Source of the DNA: Cricetomys ansorgei | Lineage: Eukaryota > Chordata > Mammalia > Rodentia > Nesomyidae | Length of the DNA: 64,000 nucleotides | Assembly (NCBI GenBank): GCA_026225945.1 | Contig: JAMJFZ010003746.1 | Span: forward strand, 3,046,501 to 3,110,500 | Reading direction: 5' to 3' | Notes under the pieces: generated by a model | The model's input: the letters and a program-made list of their open reading frames with translations, nothing else | Database searches by the model: none | Told to the model about the DNA's origin: nothing | Program-made: the position numbers and the translations under genes | Part shown: in pieces, positions 1-9,545 of the stretch | Layout: every line of letters starts with the position of its first letter | How positions within the stretch are numbered: the first letter of the stretch is position 1

Positions 1-204
1 AACTGAAGTTGAGGCTGACTTTAAACTCTCAAAACCTATTCCCAGTGACAAATTTCCTCCAGCAAGGCTGTTCCTTCTTAATCTCCCCTAATAGCACCAC
101 CAACTGGGGGCAGTTCTCATTTAAAATACCACAGGCAACATTATAGCAACCTTTATATTTTTTGGAATGCTTGAAATAGTTCACAAAAAGTAATGCAATG
201 TGGG

Positions 205-550
205 TCTGGGGAGATGGCCCAGAAGTTAAAGTGCTTGCCTTGTAAGAAACAAGACTTGAGTCTGTACCCTCACAATTCACATTAATGCTGGGTGCCAAGG
301 CAACACACATGTACTTCCAGCCTGGTAAGGAGGAATCCCTAAGCAAGCTGGCTAGAGAGACTAGCCATATAGGCCAACTCTGGGTTTGATTAAGAAATCC
401 TGTCTCAAAAAAACAAGGTGGAAGATAACTCAAGAAGAGGCCCAACATCAACCTAAGGCATCCATACATGTACACATATATGTACACACACATACACTCC
501 CCACACACATGTGAACATGCATACACACACAGAAAAAAAAAAGAAAAAAA
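205..550 (+). mobile_element. Composite SINE (tRNA-like head plus B1-like middle)
   Basis: The head reads GGGGAGATGGCCCAGAAG with a tRNA-like box A and B layout. A degenerate middle block ends CTGTCTCAAAAAA. The tail is CA-rich and ends in an A-rich run at 531-550. Diverged copy, B3/B4-like type. The family name is not certain. Confidence 0.7.
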
Positions 551-552
551 TG

Positions 553-712
553 TGGTGTTTTGGTATAGTGCTATGTATCTTTAATCTCAGCACTTGGTGG
601 ACGGAGGCAAGAGGATCTCAAGTTCAAGGCCATCCCCATGTACATACTGAGTTCAAGGACTGCTTAGATGCCTTCTAGACTGTCTCTGCAAGCAAGCAAG
701 CAAGTAAACAAA
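553..712 (+). mobile_element. B1-like SINE, diverged
   Basis: Shows the B1 order: TTAATCTCAGCACTTGG, a GGAGGCAAGAGGATCTC block, GTTCAAGGCCA, and an AAGC-repeat tail at 690-705. Confidence 0.65.
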
Positions 713-812
713 ACAGTGATGCAATCACACACAGATAGGAAAGATCTGGGGACAAAAACTGGAAATAGAAAATAAAACAAAACAATGGCAAGTGAAAATT
801 TTCATAGAGAAA

Positions 813-1102
813 TGTGGAAGTTTTAGTTACGTATAAGATAATTGTTTATGCATTGTTGGGTGACGGATTACCCAAGGTCTTGGCATTTTATATTGTCTGC
901 AGGTGTTGGGTTTCTGTGGGGGATGTTTGATTGCTTATGATCTGCACCTGAGGAGTTCTGAATCAATAAAAACACCTGAGCTCAGACGCTCATGGCTACA
1001 CTGTATGGTGTTGGCCATGACGGTGGTTCCCTCTGCCCAGGTCTGGCAGGGCTTGCACATATGAGAATGCCTCCTTGTCTTCCTTGCTGGGCTGCCACAA
1101 CA
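813..1102 (+). repeat. 5' LTR of the 813-2813 element
   Basis: Aligns along its length with 2501-2813. The first bases are altered relative to the 3' copy (ATGTGG against TTGTGG). It contains AATAAA and the shared block CTGAGGAGTTCTGAATCAA. Confidence 0.85.
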
Positions 1103-1213
1103 GTGTGGCAAGAAGTGGTGCTTGCAACGTGGGGTCTGAAGTCACACCAGACCTTACAGAGTCCAGTAAAGTACCCTCAGGGCAGCTCCTAGAGGACAGA
1201 GATTTTATATTTT

Positions 1214-1216
<3 letters not shown>

Positions 1217-1245
<29 letters not shown>
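1217..1245. repeat. (AT)n microsatellite
   Basis: An alternating AT run flanked by TTTTTGCATA and TATGCAAAAA. Together they form a near-perfect palindrome inside the LTR element. Confidence 0.9.
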
Positions 1246-1247
<2 letters not shown>

Positions 1248-1856
1248 AAAATAATGAGTAGAAGTCTCCTGAAGGAAGAGGAGTGTGAGGAAGGAAATAA
1301 GCCTCTAGAAGAGCAAATTATGAAAAGAAAGAGGGCTCAAAAGCGAGAGCCACAGAATAGAGGCCTTTAGAGAAATACGTTTTCATGGTGAAAAACAAAA
1401 ATTTAGCTGGGAGCAAGAAAGAAGCAAGGTTTTCCTGATCATGGAGCTGATGCTCCCTCTCACTGCTGGTGGTAGCCAGGGCACAGGAAATGGAAACCAA
1501 AGTGTACTGTTCTATAAAGTGAGTTTGTTGATGGCTTTAGAGCCAAAAGTCACTTAGTTAAAGTCATTTAGTTTTTTTTTTTCTTTCTGTAAACCTGACT
1601 ACAAGCAGTTCAGATACTGGTGATGTGATGAGAACTCCACCCACAAGGGAACCCTTCCTGCAGACAAGGACTGGTTGTTTTTCTAGGAAACCGGACTCTG
1701 TCTTACAATCTGGAAAGTGTTTCCTCAGGGTCAGCACACAGAACCTATCTTCCAGAACTGGCCGAGGTTGTATCTCACTTTGGTAGCCAAACTTGGTACT
1801 GTAAGAGTCACTCAGGTGGTGCTGCTTTTGAAGGCATGAAGGGGTCATGGTCAGTA

Positions 1857-2140
1857 GCTGAGGCTTGGTACTGTGAGAGGCAAGGGGGCCATTGGTAAAA
1901 GTGCAGCCTTAGTAGTAGTTGAAGGCCCAGATGAAGTGGTCATGTAAAGAAGTTGAAGCTTGGTACCATGAAGAGAGCCCAGAAGAGGCTATTAGTAAAG
2001 GTGCAGCCTCAGTGGCAATTGGAGACCCAGAATGAAGGGGTCATACAGAGATGTTAAGGCTTGGAGCCATGAAGAGAGCCCAGGAGAGGCTATTGGTGAA
2101 GTACAGTCCAGTTGCAGCACAAGACCCCAGTGTTCTGAAG
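1857..2140 (+). repeat. Three tandem ~95-bp units inside the LTR element
   Basis: Units at about 1857-1950, 1951-2051 and 2052-2140 each contain AGGCTTGG or AAGCTTGG, then GAGAGAGCCC-like text, AGGCTATTGGT and GTGCAGCC. The related element at 29470-31073 has only one such unit, so this looks like an expansion in one lineage. Confidence 0.75.
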
Positions 2141-2166
2141 ATGCCAGTACATGGGACGACCATCAA

Positions 2167-2188
2167 GAGCAGCAGCAGCAGCAGCAGT
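2167..2188 (+). repeat. Short (CAG)n run
   Basis: About seven CAG units in the internal region of the LTR element. A related CAG/CTG-rich spot is present in the second element near 29957-29970. Confidence 0.8.
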
Positions 2189-2500
2189 GGAGTGGAGCCA
2201 ACTGGAGCCTGGAGGACAATCTGTGTGTGCTGCAGAGGTCAAAGCCAGATCCAAACCTTTTAGAGGAGCCCAAGATCATGAGTGGATTCCAGATAATTGG
2301 ACACTGATAATGCTTTTCTTTCTTCCTGCTGTCCAAAGACATTGTAAAAAGCTTGATAGTTGTTTGGTTTCATTTGGTTTTGTGCATTAGTAACCCTCAT
2401 GATTGCTCTTCTTTTTTTGCTGGTGTTGTGGTAAACTGTGTTGTAGCGATAAAGCAATTTTTTTTTTTTTTTTGGATTGGCTTATACAGAAAAGGGGAAT

Positions 2501-2813
2501 TGTTGTGGAAGTTTAGTTTTAGTTATGTATGAGGTAACCATTTTATGCACTATTGGGTAAGGGGCTGCGTAGGTCCTGGTGTTTTGTATTGTCTGCAGGT
2601 GTTAGGTTTCTGTAAGGGATGTTTGATTGCACATGATCTGCATGCACTATTGGTAGAACACCTGAGGAGTTCTGAATCAATAAAAACACCTGAGCTCAGA
2701 CACTTAGCGTTCCACTGTCCAGTAGAGCTTGCCATGACAGTGGTTCCCTCTGCTGAGGTCTAGCCAGATTTGTACCAATGATTATGACTTCTTGGTGAGC
2801 CACCACAGCAACA
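2501..2813 (+). repeat. 3' LTR of the 813-2813 element
   Basis: Complete TGTTG...CAACA boundaries with short terminal inverted repeats. It follows a polypurine tract and a T20-like run at 2456-2473. Confidence 0.85.
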
Positions 2814-3125
2814 TACAGCTACAGGGAAACCTAGGATTTGCTTCAAATAATTTTTATGACTCCATTTTTATGTTTTTTTGAGTCACAGCACTGACAAAGA
2901 ATAACAGAGAGCTCAAAAAAGTCTACAAAGGACTAGAGATATTGGGTCAGAATTCCCCACGCTTAGAAAACAAGGGAAACATTCCAATCAGGAAAGTTCT
3001 TAGTAAAATATCACCTGAAAATAAGGGTGATGACAACAGTGACAGCTGGCATCTGGAAGCAGAAGTCTCACAGAACTGAACCCACTGAAAGGGAAGGAGC
3101 AGGGATGTTAAAAGACTTAAGATCA
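2814..3125. other. Unassigned intron sequence
   Basis: No repeat or coding signal recognised between the LTR element and the next B1. Confidence 0.6.
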
Positions 3126-3245
3126 AAGCTGGGTATGGTGGCATACACCTTTATTTGGGAGGCAGAGGTACGAGGACTTCATGGTCTACACAACAAGTTC
3201 CAGATCAGCTGGGGCTACATAATGAGACCTGGGGTCAAAAACAGC
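3126..3245 (+). mobile_element. B1 SINE
   Basis: Starts AAGCTGGGTATGGTGGCAT and contains GGGAGGCAGAGG and AATGAGACCTGGGTC-like text. The A-rich tail follows to about 3290. Confidence 0.85.
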
Positions 3246-3449
3246 GCAGCAATGGCAGCACCAAGATCCAAACAAAGAAAAGAAAAAGAAAACTAGAATC
3301 AGAGGCAAACTCAAAGATGGCTGACTCTAAAAGCTGTGTGCTTTAATTCCAAAGCATACGGCACTGAGGTACATGTGCCTGCTTCCATCTACATACTTTC
3401 TGTCCAGTTCTAATCAAGCTAATCTCTCATACCCCAAGAAAGCATCAAA

Positions 3450-3530
3450 GTGAGTCTTGGTGCATGCCAGCATTTCAGAGAGCAGCAGGAAGATCAAAGC
3501 CAGCCTGAGCTATATGAACAAAAAATGGAC
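3450..3530 (+). mobile_element. B1-like fragment, degraded
   Basis: Keeps CTTGGTGCATGCCAGCA, AGGAAGATCAAAGCCAGCC and TGAGCTATATGAAC. Low similarity elsewhere. Confidence 0.5.
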
Positions 3531-4044
3531 AAAAACAAAAAACTCTAAACAACAATACAATACAGAAAAAAGAAACAAACAAACCCGTATCTACAAGACA
3601 AATGCCTCCCTCAAAATACCCAGGCGTATAAGATTTGGAGGCTGAAGTCAATCACTCTATTTTCTAGATGGACCATTACAGAACTCTCAGTGACAAAACT
3701 TTACTTCTAATTTCTTTCCAGGTTCTGCCTCAAATCTATTCGAGGCACTGGGCTTTGATTTTCAGTTTGTTAACCCTGAGTATTTATATTCTCATCCCTG
3801 GGTCTTTTTTAAAAGAAGATTTATTTATCTTCTTAATATATTGGAACTCCCCATTCTTATTCCCTCTGATACTATGGGCTGTTTACAAACAAGCGCCAAG
3901 TGTACAACTACCTTGAGAGGAAACCGCTATCTACCTGAGAAACTTATCTAGCCACCCTACACGACACTTTGCTGAGATCTGACACTCATCTCCTTCATAT
4001 CCACTACTCTAGACCATCTCTTTCAATACACTAAAATAAGTAGT
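3531..4044. other. Unassigned intron sequence
   Basis: Contains an 82-codon open frame (3668-3916) with no recognisable domain or splice context. An AAGATTTATTT motif near 3815 may be a SINE tail remnant. Confidence 0.5.
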
Positions 4045-4195
4045 ATTATTTCATTAGATGTCAAGCAATCCCAGGAAGAAGTATTATAATTTAGAGCTGA
4101 AAAATTGGGGTTCATAAAGATTATGAATTATCCGATGCCCCAAAGCTGGAAAGTGACAGAGCTGGACGGCCTGGGTCCTGACCTACCTGACTCCA
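4045..4195 (-). mobile_element. MIR SINE remnant
   Basis: The conserved MIR core is legible in reverse orientation: CCAAAGCTGGAAAGTGACAG, AGCTGGA, GGGTCCTGACC and CTGACTCC. An ancient mammalian element. Confidence 0.7.
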
Positions 4196-4524
4196 TTATT
4201 GTTATTTTCTTCTGCAATGGCATTGTGTGTGTTTAAAAATGTGGGAGCCATTACTTTAAATATGTCCATTGAGTTTTGTTTCTATTTGATCCAGAGATTT
4301 TTAAAACCAAGGTAGCAGAAGGAACATTATTACATACAGTGTGAATAAAGTTTGCTGCCTCAGAAATTTAGGTTGGCATTTAATCCCAATTATAAGAGAA
4401 AAGGTGAAATCAGGTAGGACTTTTTAGGTGAGGGGCCTGTTTGCCTGTATTAATTCATTTACACAACTAATAGATTACAGATTAATGTATTATTTCTAGA
4501 ATGTGTTTGTATCAAAGCCAGTTT

Positions 4525-4668
4525 GGGGCGGTCTCTCCTATGACTGCTGATTCTTGCCATGTGATACACTACATTGTCTGGGAATGCTGCCAGCAAGAAA
4601 GCCATTACCAGATGCAGGCCCTTGACCCTGGACTAGAACTGTGAACCAAAATAAACTTTTCTTTATGA
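4525..4668 (+). mobile_element. MaLR-type LTR remnant (3' part)
   Basis: Resembles the end of THE1/MST-type LTRs: CTTGCCATGTGATA, CAGCAAGAAAGCC, TTACCAGATGCAGG, then CTGTGAACCAAAATAAACTT with a polyadenylation signal. Interrupted by the next B1. Confidence 0.6.
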
Positions 4669-4669
4669 A

Positions 4670-4780
4670 TCATTCTGCAGCCCAGGTTGGCCTGGAATTA
4701 GGTATAGCCCGGGACGGTCTTGAACTCATTGTAATCTGCTTGTCTAAGCCTCCTGAATGAGTAATTGTGCCCAGCATGTC
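4670..4780 (-). mobile_element. B1 SINE fragment
   Basis: Antisense B1 signature: CAGCCCAGGTTGGCCTGGAA, TCTTGAACTCATTG, AAGCCTCCTGA and GTGCCCAGCA. Confidence 0.75.
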
Positions 4781-4984
4781 TTTCTACTGTATCAAATTCA
4801 AAGGCATGATTTTCATGATATTTTTCTTTGAGGACACGAGATGGTACATACCTTGCTTTCCTCTGGTTTTTCAGGTGATACTTGTTAGCCAGGATATCAT
4901 TATTTTATAAAGCTCCCCCATTTTGACTAGACTGTGACAATTCCTGTAAGTACAGTAGTTTGGTTTCTCTAGATTCTTGTCTCC

Positions 4985-5300
4985 CCTGCCCTGGTGACCC
5001 CAAGTAATGGCCAGCTAGGAAATACATTTATGACTACTTGACACTCTTTTAACTGACTACTCACTGTTCCCCCAGCAACTGGGAAACTTTTCAACTTTCT
5101 TCCCGGCCTCCTTCCTCTAAAATACATAAGAACAGATTCTCACTCTGCCATGTAGGCCTCAATTCTCCTTAAAAATCCTGCCATGCTTCTGTCTATGGAA
5201 TCAGTAGCTCTTCTACTACTAGATCTTTTATAAAAAGGCCAATCTGTCTCAGTATTCTCCTTGAACCAAAAACCTGAAACCTTTCAATTCTTACATTCTA
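4985..5300 (+). mobile_element. Possible retroviral LTR fragment
   Basis: Its 3' part, from AATCCTGCCATGC through AGCTCTTCTAC to AATCTGTCTCAGT and CTCCTTGA, aligns with 48690-48820. The two look like copies of one LTR's R/U5 end. No internal viral sequence is attached. Confidence 0.35.
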
Positions 5301-5837
5301 TCTAGGTAAGTACAAACTAAGCCCAATTACTTAAAAGCTCCCCAAAGCTGAAAAAGTATGCACTGAAATATCTTCTCAAAATCTGTCTTTTATGTAGTCT
5401 GCACAGAAATGAACGACGGTAGAGTTACAACTGTCTACATAAGCCGACTTTGAAGGTCTTCAATAAAGATTTGCATAACAGCCATAAATACGTGTAATCA
5501 GAAGATGTTGGAACCTTAAAATACTATCTTTTGTGCATTTTCTTATTTTACCCTGCAAACTGACAGCAATCTTAGTACTTAAGAAGCTTAGTTCTGTTTA
5601 GGGTTCAGAAAGTGCTAGTGAGCATCTCTACCAGCAACAAGAAGGGCTGGATTACCTACAAAATATCAACTTGTGGAGCCATAGAGAGAGGTGGTAACTA
5701 AGTCAACTGAACCCAAAGGTGATGAAGTTCTTGAGTAGTGATGAGACAGGCTTGACAGAGCAAAGGGCAAAGGAAGGAATGGCAGCCATGAAAGTGGGCA
5801 GGAAGGAAACAATTATGACTTAAGCAGGAACAACACA
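5301..5837. other. Unassigned intron sequence
   Basis: AT-rich sequence with no recognisable element. Confidence 0.5.
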
Positions 5838-5975
5838 ATTTTTGTTTTGTTTTGTTTTTGAGACAAGGTTTTGCTATATAGCCCTGGCTAGGCTGGAACC
5901 TGTGACAATTCTCCTGCCTCTACCTCCACCTAATCTCAGGGTTGAGATTACTGTTGTTCACCACTGTACCTCCTT
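5838..5975 (-). mobile_element. B1 SINE
   Basis: Antisense: TTTGTTTTGTTTTTGAGACA, then GCCCTGGCTAGGCTGGAA and CTCCTGCCTCTACC. Confidence 0.8.
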
Positions 5976-6124
5976 AAAAAAATTCTAAAAGTCAGAATAC
6001 AGGTTGACTTGACAGGACAGAACCCTTTGGATCCCAAGACATGAAGGAATCCACAATCACTTGTCCAACATTCTCACTGGCCTTCCCTGAGTACTAACTT
6101 AAGCTAACTCTACCCAAAGACCTT

Positions 6125-6278
6125 TTTCATGTTTTGTTCTGTTTGTTTGTTATGACTGAGACAGTTAAACTGTATCTCAAAAGACAAGGGTTTGAGTGAC
6201 TCTGAACTACTGTAGATCCTTTTGTCTCCACTACCTAGGTGCTGGGTTACAAGCATATACTACCATGTCAGGTTTCCA
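6125..6278 (-). mobile_element. B1-like SINE, degraded
   Basis: Keeps the T-rich start, TCTCCACTACCTAGGTGCTG, GGGTTACAAGCATATACTAC and CATGTCAGG in antisense order. Confidence 0.6.
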
Positions 6279-6690
6279 GTGTTTTTTTAGCTTAAAAACT
6301 TACCAGTATGTTGTAATATTATAGCCACAGCTTCTTAAAGACACTTGAAGATTCATGACAACAACTTGCTGAAAGTCCCTGACCCTTTCTTCAGTGGCTT
6401 CATTTCAACATGAAACCCTAGGGCAAGTTGACTTTCAGTCAGTCCTTTATGATCAGTACAAGTTACTCTGAATCAGATGGCACTTCCTTCAAAGGACAAT
6501 TTCAAACACTTGATGGGACTATTTGGCTAACAATCTTGAACCTAGGTAAAGAATGGTAAAGAATGGGTGGGATGGGGATAAGTGGAGATGTTGGTAAAAT
6601 AATTCAAAATTTCATCTAGGAGTAAGTTTAAGAGATCTATTATAAAACCATCTGTCTTAGCAAGAGTGAAGCTACTCCTTTTTCCTCTTT
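6279..6690. other. Unassigned intron sequence
   Basis: No recognisable element before the TG repeat. Confidence 0.5.
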
Positions 6691-6695
6691 TTCTC

Positions 6696-6728
<33 letters not shown>

Positions 6729-6745
6729 TGCGCGCACACACACAC
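6696..6745. repeat. (TG)n microsatellite with GCGCGC core
   Basis: A TG run, then TATGTGTGTGCGCGCACACA. The end is self-complementary. Confidence 0.95.
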
Positions 6746-6756
6746 TCACATATGCA

Positions 6757-7022
6757 TAAATATGCATGTGGAGGTCGGGTCAATATTGGGAGTCTTCCTT
6801 ATTAGCTCTTTACCTTATTCTTTGAGGCAATGAAACTCAGAATTTGTTAATACAGCCAGTCTTGGTAGCTAGCTTGCTATGGGCTCCCTTTCTCTGCCTT
6901 CTGAGGCTGGAACTGCAGAGGGCTGCCATACCCACTTAGCATTTCTATGGGTTCTGGGATCTAAACTCCAGTCTCTTATTTGCAGTACAAATACTGTACC
7001 ACTGAGCCACTTCCCCAGCTCA
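6757..7022 (-). mobile_element. Composite SINE (B1-like plus tRNA-like head)
   Basis: Reverse orientation: GTGGAGGTCGGGTCAA at the tail end, CTGCCTTCTGAGGCTGG in the middle, and ACCACTGAGCCACTTCCCCA as the tRNA-like head. Confidence 0.75.
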
Positions 7023-8493
7023 AGAGTGAATATATGCTAAAGAGACACTCAGGCCTTTCCCTTTGGTCATCAGACCACTAAAACAATGGTCTCCAAGGAA
7101 TGGAAATTTCCTCAGAAATCTCATGTTACAAGAAGAGAAGGCTGAAACTTGGTGCAATTCAGAGGAACTTGTCTCCTGACAAAAGATTTCATGTAGTTCT
7201 GACAATCTGTCAGAGCACCTTATAGAGAATATCGGAATTGAAACAATGATTGGAGGGACCATACTTTGACTGGGACTACTTATGTGTACCTCTTGCCTTG
7301 CATTTAAACCTAAACCTCATGTAAGAACCCAGAAGATGGACTGGAGGGAGAGGGTGTCCTTGGAACTGTTCTCTTCAGTGTGGAGAAACTGATCAATCTC
7401 CCTTTCTGCTTTTCACTGTTTCTTGTCTGTTTAATTGGTCTATTGAGGATGGGCAGCCAAATCTAGCGTGTTAGGACTTCCAGGGTTCAGCCTCTGCCTC
7501 TAACAATTCCAGTAATATAACAATGTTGATTATCGTCAACAACAATAAAATATGGCCGAGAAAGCGATATTTAAGTTCCCTCATCCTCTTCCACAAACCC
7601 AAACCAAAACAAGGGATGCTCACTGGAGGGGTGCCAGAAGAAGGTGGAGGCCAACTTGGCTGAGGCCAACCCTCTAGGCCCTTAGTTGTCAGTGGGCCTC
7701 TTCCTTCTCTGAGGCAGGTGTGCTATTGCTCTCCAGCCCATCACCTCCCAGTCCGTGCTTCGCCTGGGCTTTGGCTGGAGGAGGAAGGACACTGCCTTGT
7801 GGAATGGATGTTAGCTGCAGGGCAAACCCTTTCCTGAACTCTTCTGGAATAATTTAACATCTGTTTTTGTTTGGAGGAAGAGACCAAAAAGGAGACCAAA
7901 ATGGAACTGAGGAAGATTTGAAAAATGAAGCTGAGGATGACTCGTCCTCCCACCCAGTTCTGTGGGAAGTGAGGCGCCCATTTTGAAGACTCCGACTACC
8001 ACACATCTACTACTCAGTTACTATTGCTGTGCTGGGGCCCACAGATCCTCCGCCTCCCCTGTGTCCACCTACAGTCCTAGCTTCAAGCTGCTTCTTTGAC
8101 AGGGCTAGGTCAGCATGGGTCGCAGATCCTGGTTGTGCTAACCAGGTCCCAAGTTTCCCAAGAGAGACCCAGAAGAATCAGATTAAGGGCAGTGTTTCTG
8201 TCCCAAATTACATTTAGTCATACTTCTCAGCTGTAGACACCCAGGATCTATTTATGATAAAAACCAGTCCTCTGGTGGCCACACTGAGGGGTGTGCAGAG
8301 CAGAAAGCAGCAGGAAGAGGACACTCCTGGGCACTACATCAACTTGAAATTTTAACTTTGGCGAAATAACCTTTACCAAAAAAATTAAAAGGTGAGATAA
8401 TACATGTTAATTCAGTATACATTTCAAAAATAATGCTATGTGTGCTTTCTGTTGATTTGAAAATAAATAAAAAATTATAAATTAATTAAAAAT
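7023..8493. other. Unassigned intron sequence, relatively GC-richer at 7600-8200
   Basis: No SINE, L1 or LTR recognised over about 1.5 kb. Short open frames here lack codon structure or splice sites I can support. Confidence 0.5.
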
Positions 8494-8754
8494 GATACTG
8501 GGGACCTCAAGAGACAGTTTAGTTTATAAAGTGCTGTCGTATGAGTCTAAGGATCCACAGCCCATGTGAAAAGCTGGGTGAGGTGGTATGTGCTTGAACC
8601 TCAGCACTGGGGGGAGAGGCAGGATGATCCCTAGGGCTCACTGTTCAAGCAGTCCAGCCAAACTGGTGGTGAGCTCCAGGCCAGTGAGGGGGACTTTTGT
8701 CCTCCATGTGTACAATATATAATCACACTCGCTACACATACATCCTTATCCTCT
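8494..8754 (+). mobile_element. Composite SINE (tRNA-like head plus B1-like middle)
   Basis: Diverged head GGGGACCTCAAGAGACAG, then AAGCTGGGTGAGGTGGTATG, CAGCACTGGGGGGAGAGGC and a CA-rich tail. Same type as 205-550. Confidence 0.7.
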
Positions 8755-8756
8755 CA

Positions 8757-8804
8757 ATACACACACACGCACGCGCACACGCACACACACGCACACACGC
8801 ATTC
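8757..8804. repeat. (CA)n microsatellite with CG interruptions
   Basis: ACACACACGCACGCGCACAC-type run forming the tail of the preceding SINE. It lies about 70 bp from the end of the Erc1 exon at 8877. Confidence 0.9.
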
Positions 8805-8876
8805 TAACTATCTGGAACCATGCCCTTACCCTCAGACAGGGAAGTGTGGTTAGGCCATAGCTTAAGCAAAACCTAC

Positions 8877-9065
8877 CTGCTCCCGAGTCATCTTCTGCAG
8901 CTTATTCTCCCAAGCTGCCTGGTCACCATCTGCAGTATAAGAAGCTGGTGGAGTGAGTCCACGGAGGATTAAGGGGTCTCGGTCATGGCAGAGGGCTGTC
9001 AGGTGTCCAATATACAACTTTAACTTGCTTCTATTTTGGTCAAGTTCTAAGAGGGGCTGGATGAT
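8877..9065 (-). CDS. Erc1: Erc1 coding exon of the ERC1a-type C-terminus (IIQPLLELDQNRSKL...)
   Basis: This 189-nt, phase-0 exon encodes 63 residues: I-I-Q-P-L-L-E-L-D-Q-N-R-S-K-L-K-L-Y-I-G-H-L at the start, L-C-H-D-R-D-P-L-I-L-R-G-L-T-P-P in the middle, and W-E-N-K-L-Q-K-M-T-R-E-Q at the end. The acceptor is AACCTCAG (AG at 9067-9066) and the donor CAG|GTAGGT. It is the ERC1a-type alternative to the short exon at 34124. In known ERC1 it is followed by the final segment that carries the Rab11-FIP-like domain. That segment was not found in 1-8876, so it must lie past the left edge. Several residues (A-S-Y-T, G-D-Q, N-K-L-Q-K) differ from the human and mouse proteins as I remember them. Confidence 0.95.
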
Positions 9066-9302
9066 CTGAGGTTGAAAAACAAAGGAGGAAAGTCAAGGTT
9101 AATCTGAAATGAGAATTTCAAATATTCTGTCTGTCTCCCAAACCAAGACTAAAAATCTTCTCAGTACTATTGCAATCTTCATAGTAATAAAGAGAAACAA
9201 TTTCATAGTGTTATTTACTGGGAAATAGGGAGGCTACGGCTGAGTATATCAAGACCAGATGGAGAACTTTGCACTGAGGCAGGAGACTGACACAGGACTA
9301 GC

Positions 9303-9353
<51 letters not shown>
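9303..9353. repeat. (TG)n microsatellite
   Basis: About 25 uninterrupted TG units, 240 bp upstream (in gene direction) of the 9065 acceptor. Confidence 0.97.
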
Positions 9354-9357
<4 letters not shown>

Positions 9358-9364
9358 AACTATG

Positions 9365-9545
9365 TATTACATTTTAGTTATTTATTTCATATATGGGTGT
9401 ACTTGACATGGTATTGGGGGGGCGTCAACAGACAACTTGTGGGAATCAATTCTTTCCTTCCACCATGTGAGTCCTGGAGATTGAACTCAGGTCTTCAGAC
9501 TTGGTGAAGACCTGAGTCTTACTGCCGAGTCAATTTGCCAGTCCA
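9365..9545 (-). mobile_element. B3-like SINE
   Basis: Antisense B2/B3 order: TTCTTTCCTTCCACCATGTG, GAGATTGAACTCAGG and CCGAGTCAATTTGCCAGTCC. Confidence 0.75.

Larger units (their letters stand above)
813..2813 (+). mobile_element. LTR retrotransposon, non-coding, nearly full length
   Basis: Two long direct repeats, 813-1102 and 2501-2813, bracket a 1.4-kb internal region. The 3' LTR begins TGTTGTGG and ends CAGCAACA. The 5' copy ends CCACAACA. Both carry AATAAA (965-970 and 2679-2684). A polypurine tract, AGAAAAGGGGAA, sits just before the 3' LTR, and a primer-binding-like stretch follows the 5' LTR. No gag or pol frame is visible, so the element is non-autonomous. The two LTRs differ visibly, including an indel of about 20 bp near 2640, so the insertion is not recent. 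Part of the internal region is shared with the element at 29470-31073, which has a different LTR. Probably ERVL/MaLR-like, but the family is not identified. Confidence 0.85.
1..8876 (-). other. Erc1: Erc1 intron downstream of the 9065-8877 exon (partial)
   Basis: Starts at the donor GTAGGT (8876-8871) and runs off the left edge. I looked on the minus strand for the remaining ERC1a tail and did not find it here. Confidence 0.85.

Noticed and set aside
7600..8220. Possible processed pseudogene in a GC-richer block
   Set aside because: No recognisable protein frame, no poly(A) end and no target duplication could be identified by eye.
9259..9507. Open frame with a long C-V repeat
   Set aside because: Produced by translation of the TG microsatellite and an antisense SINE.
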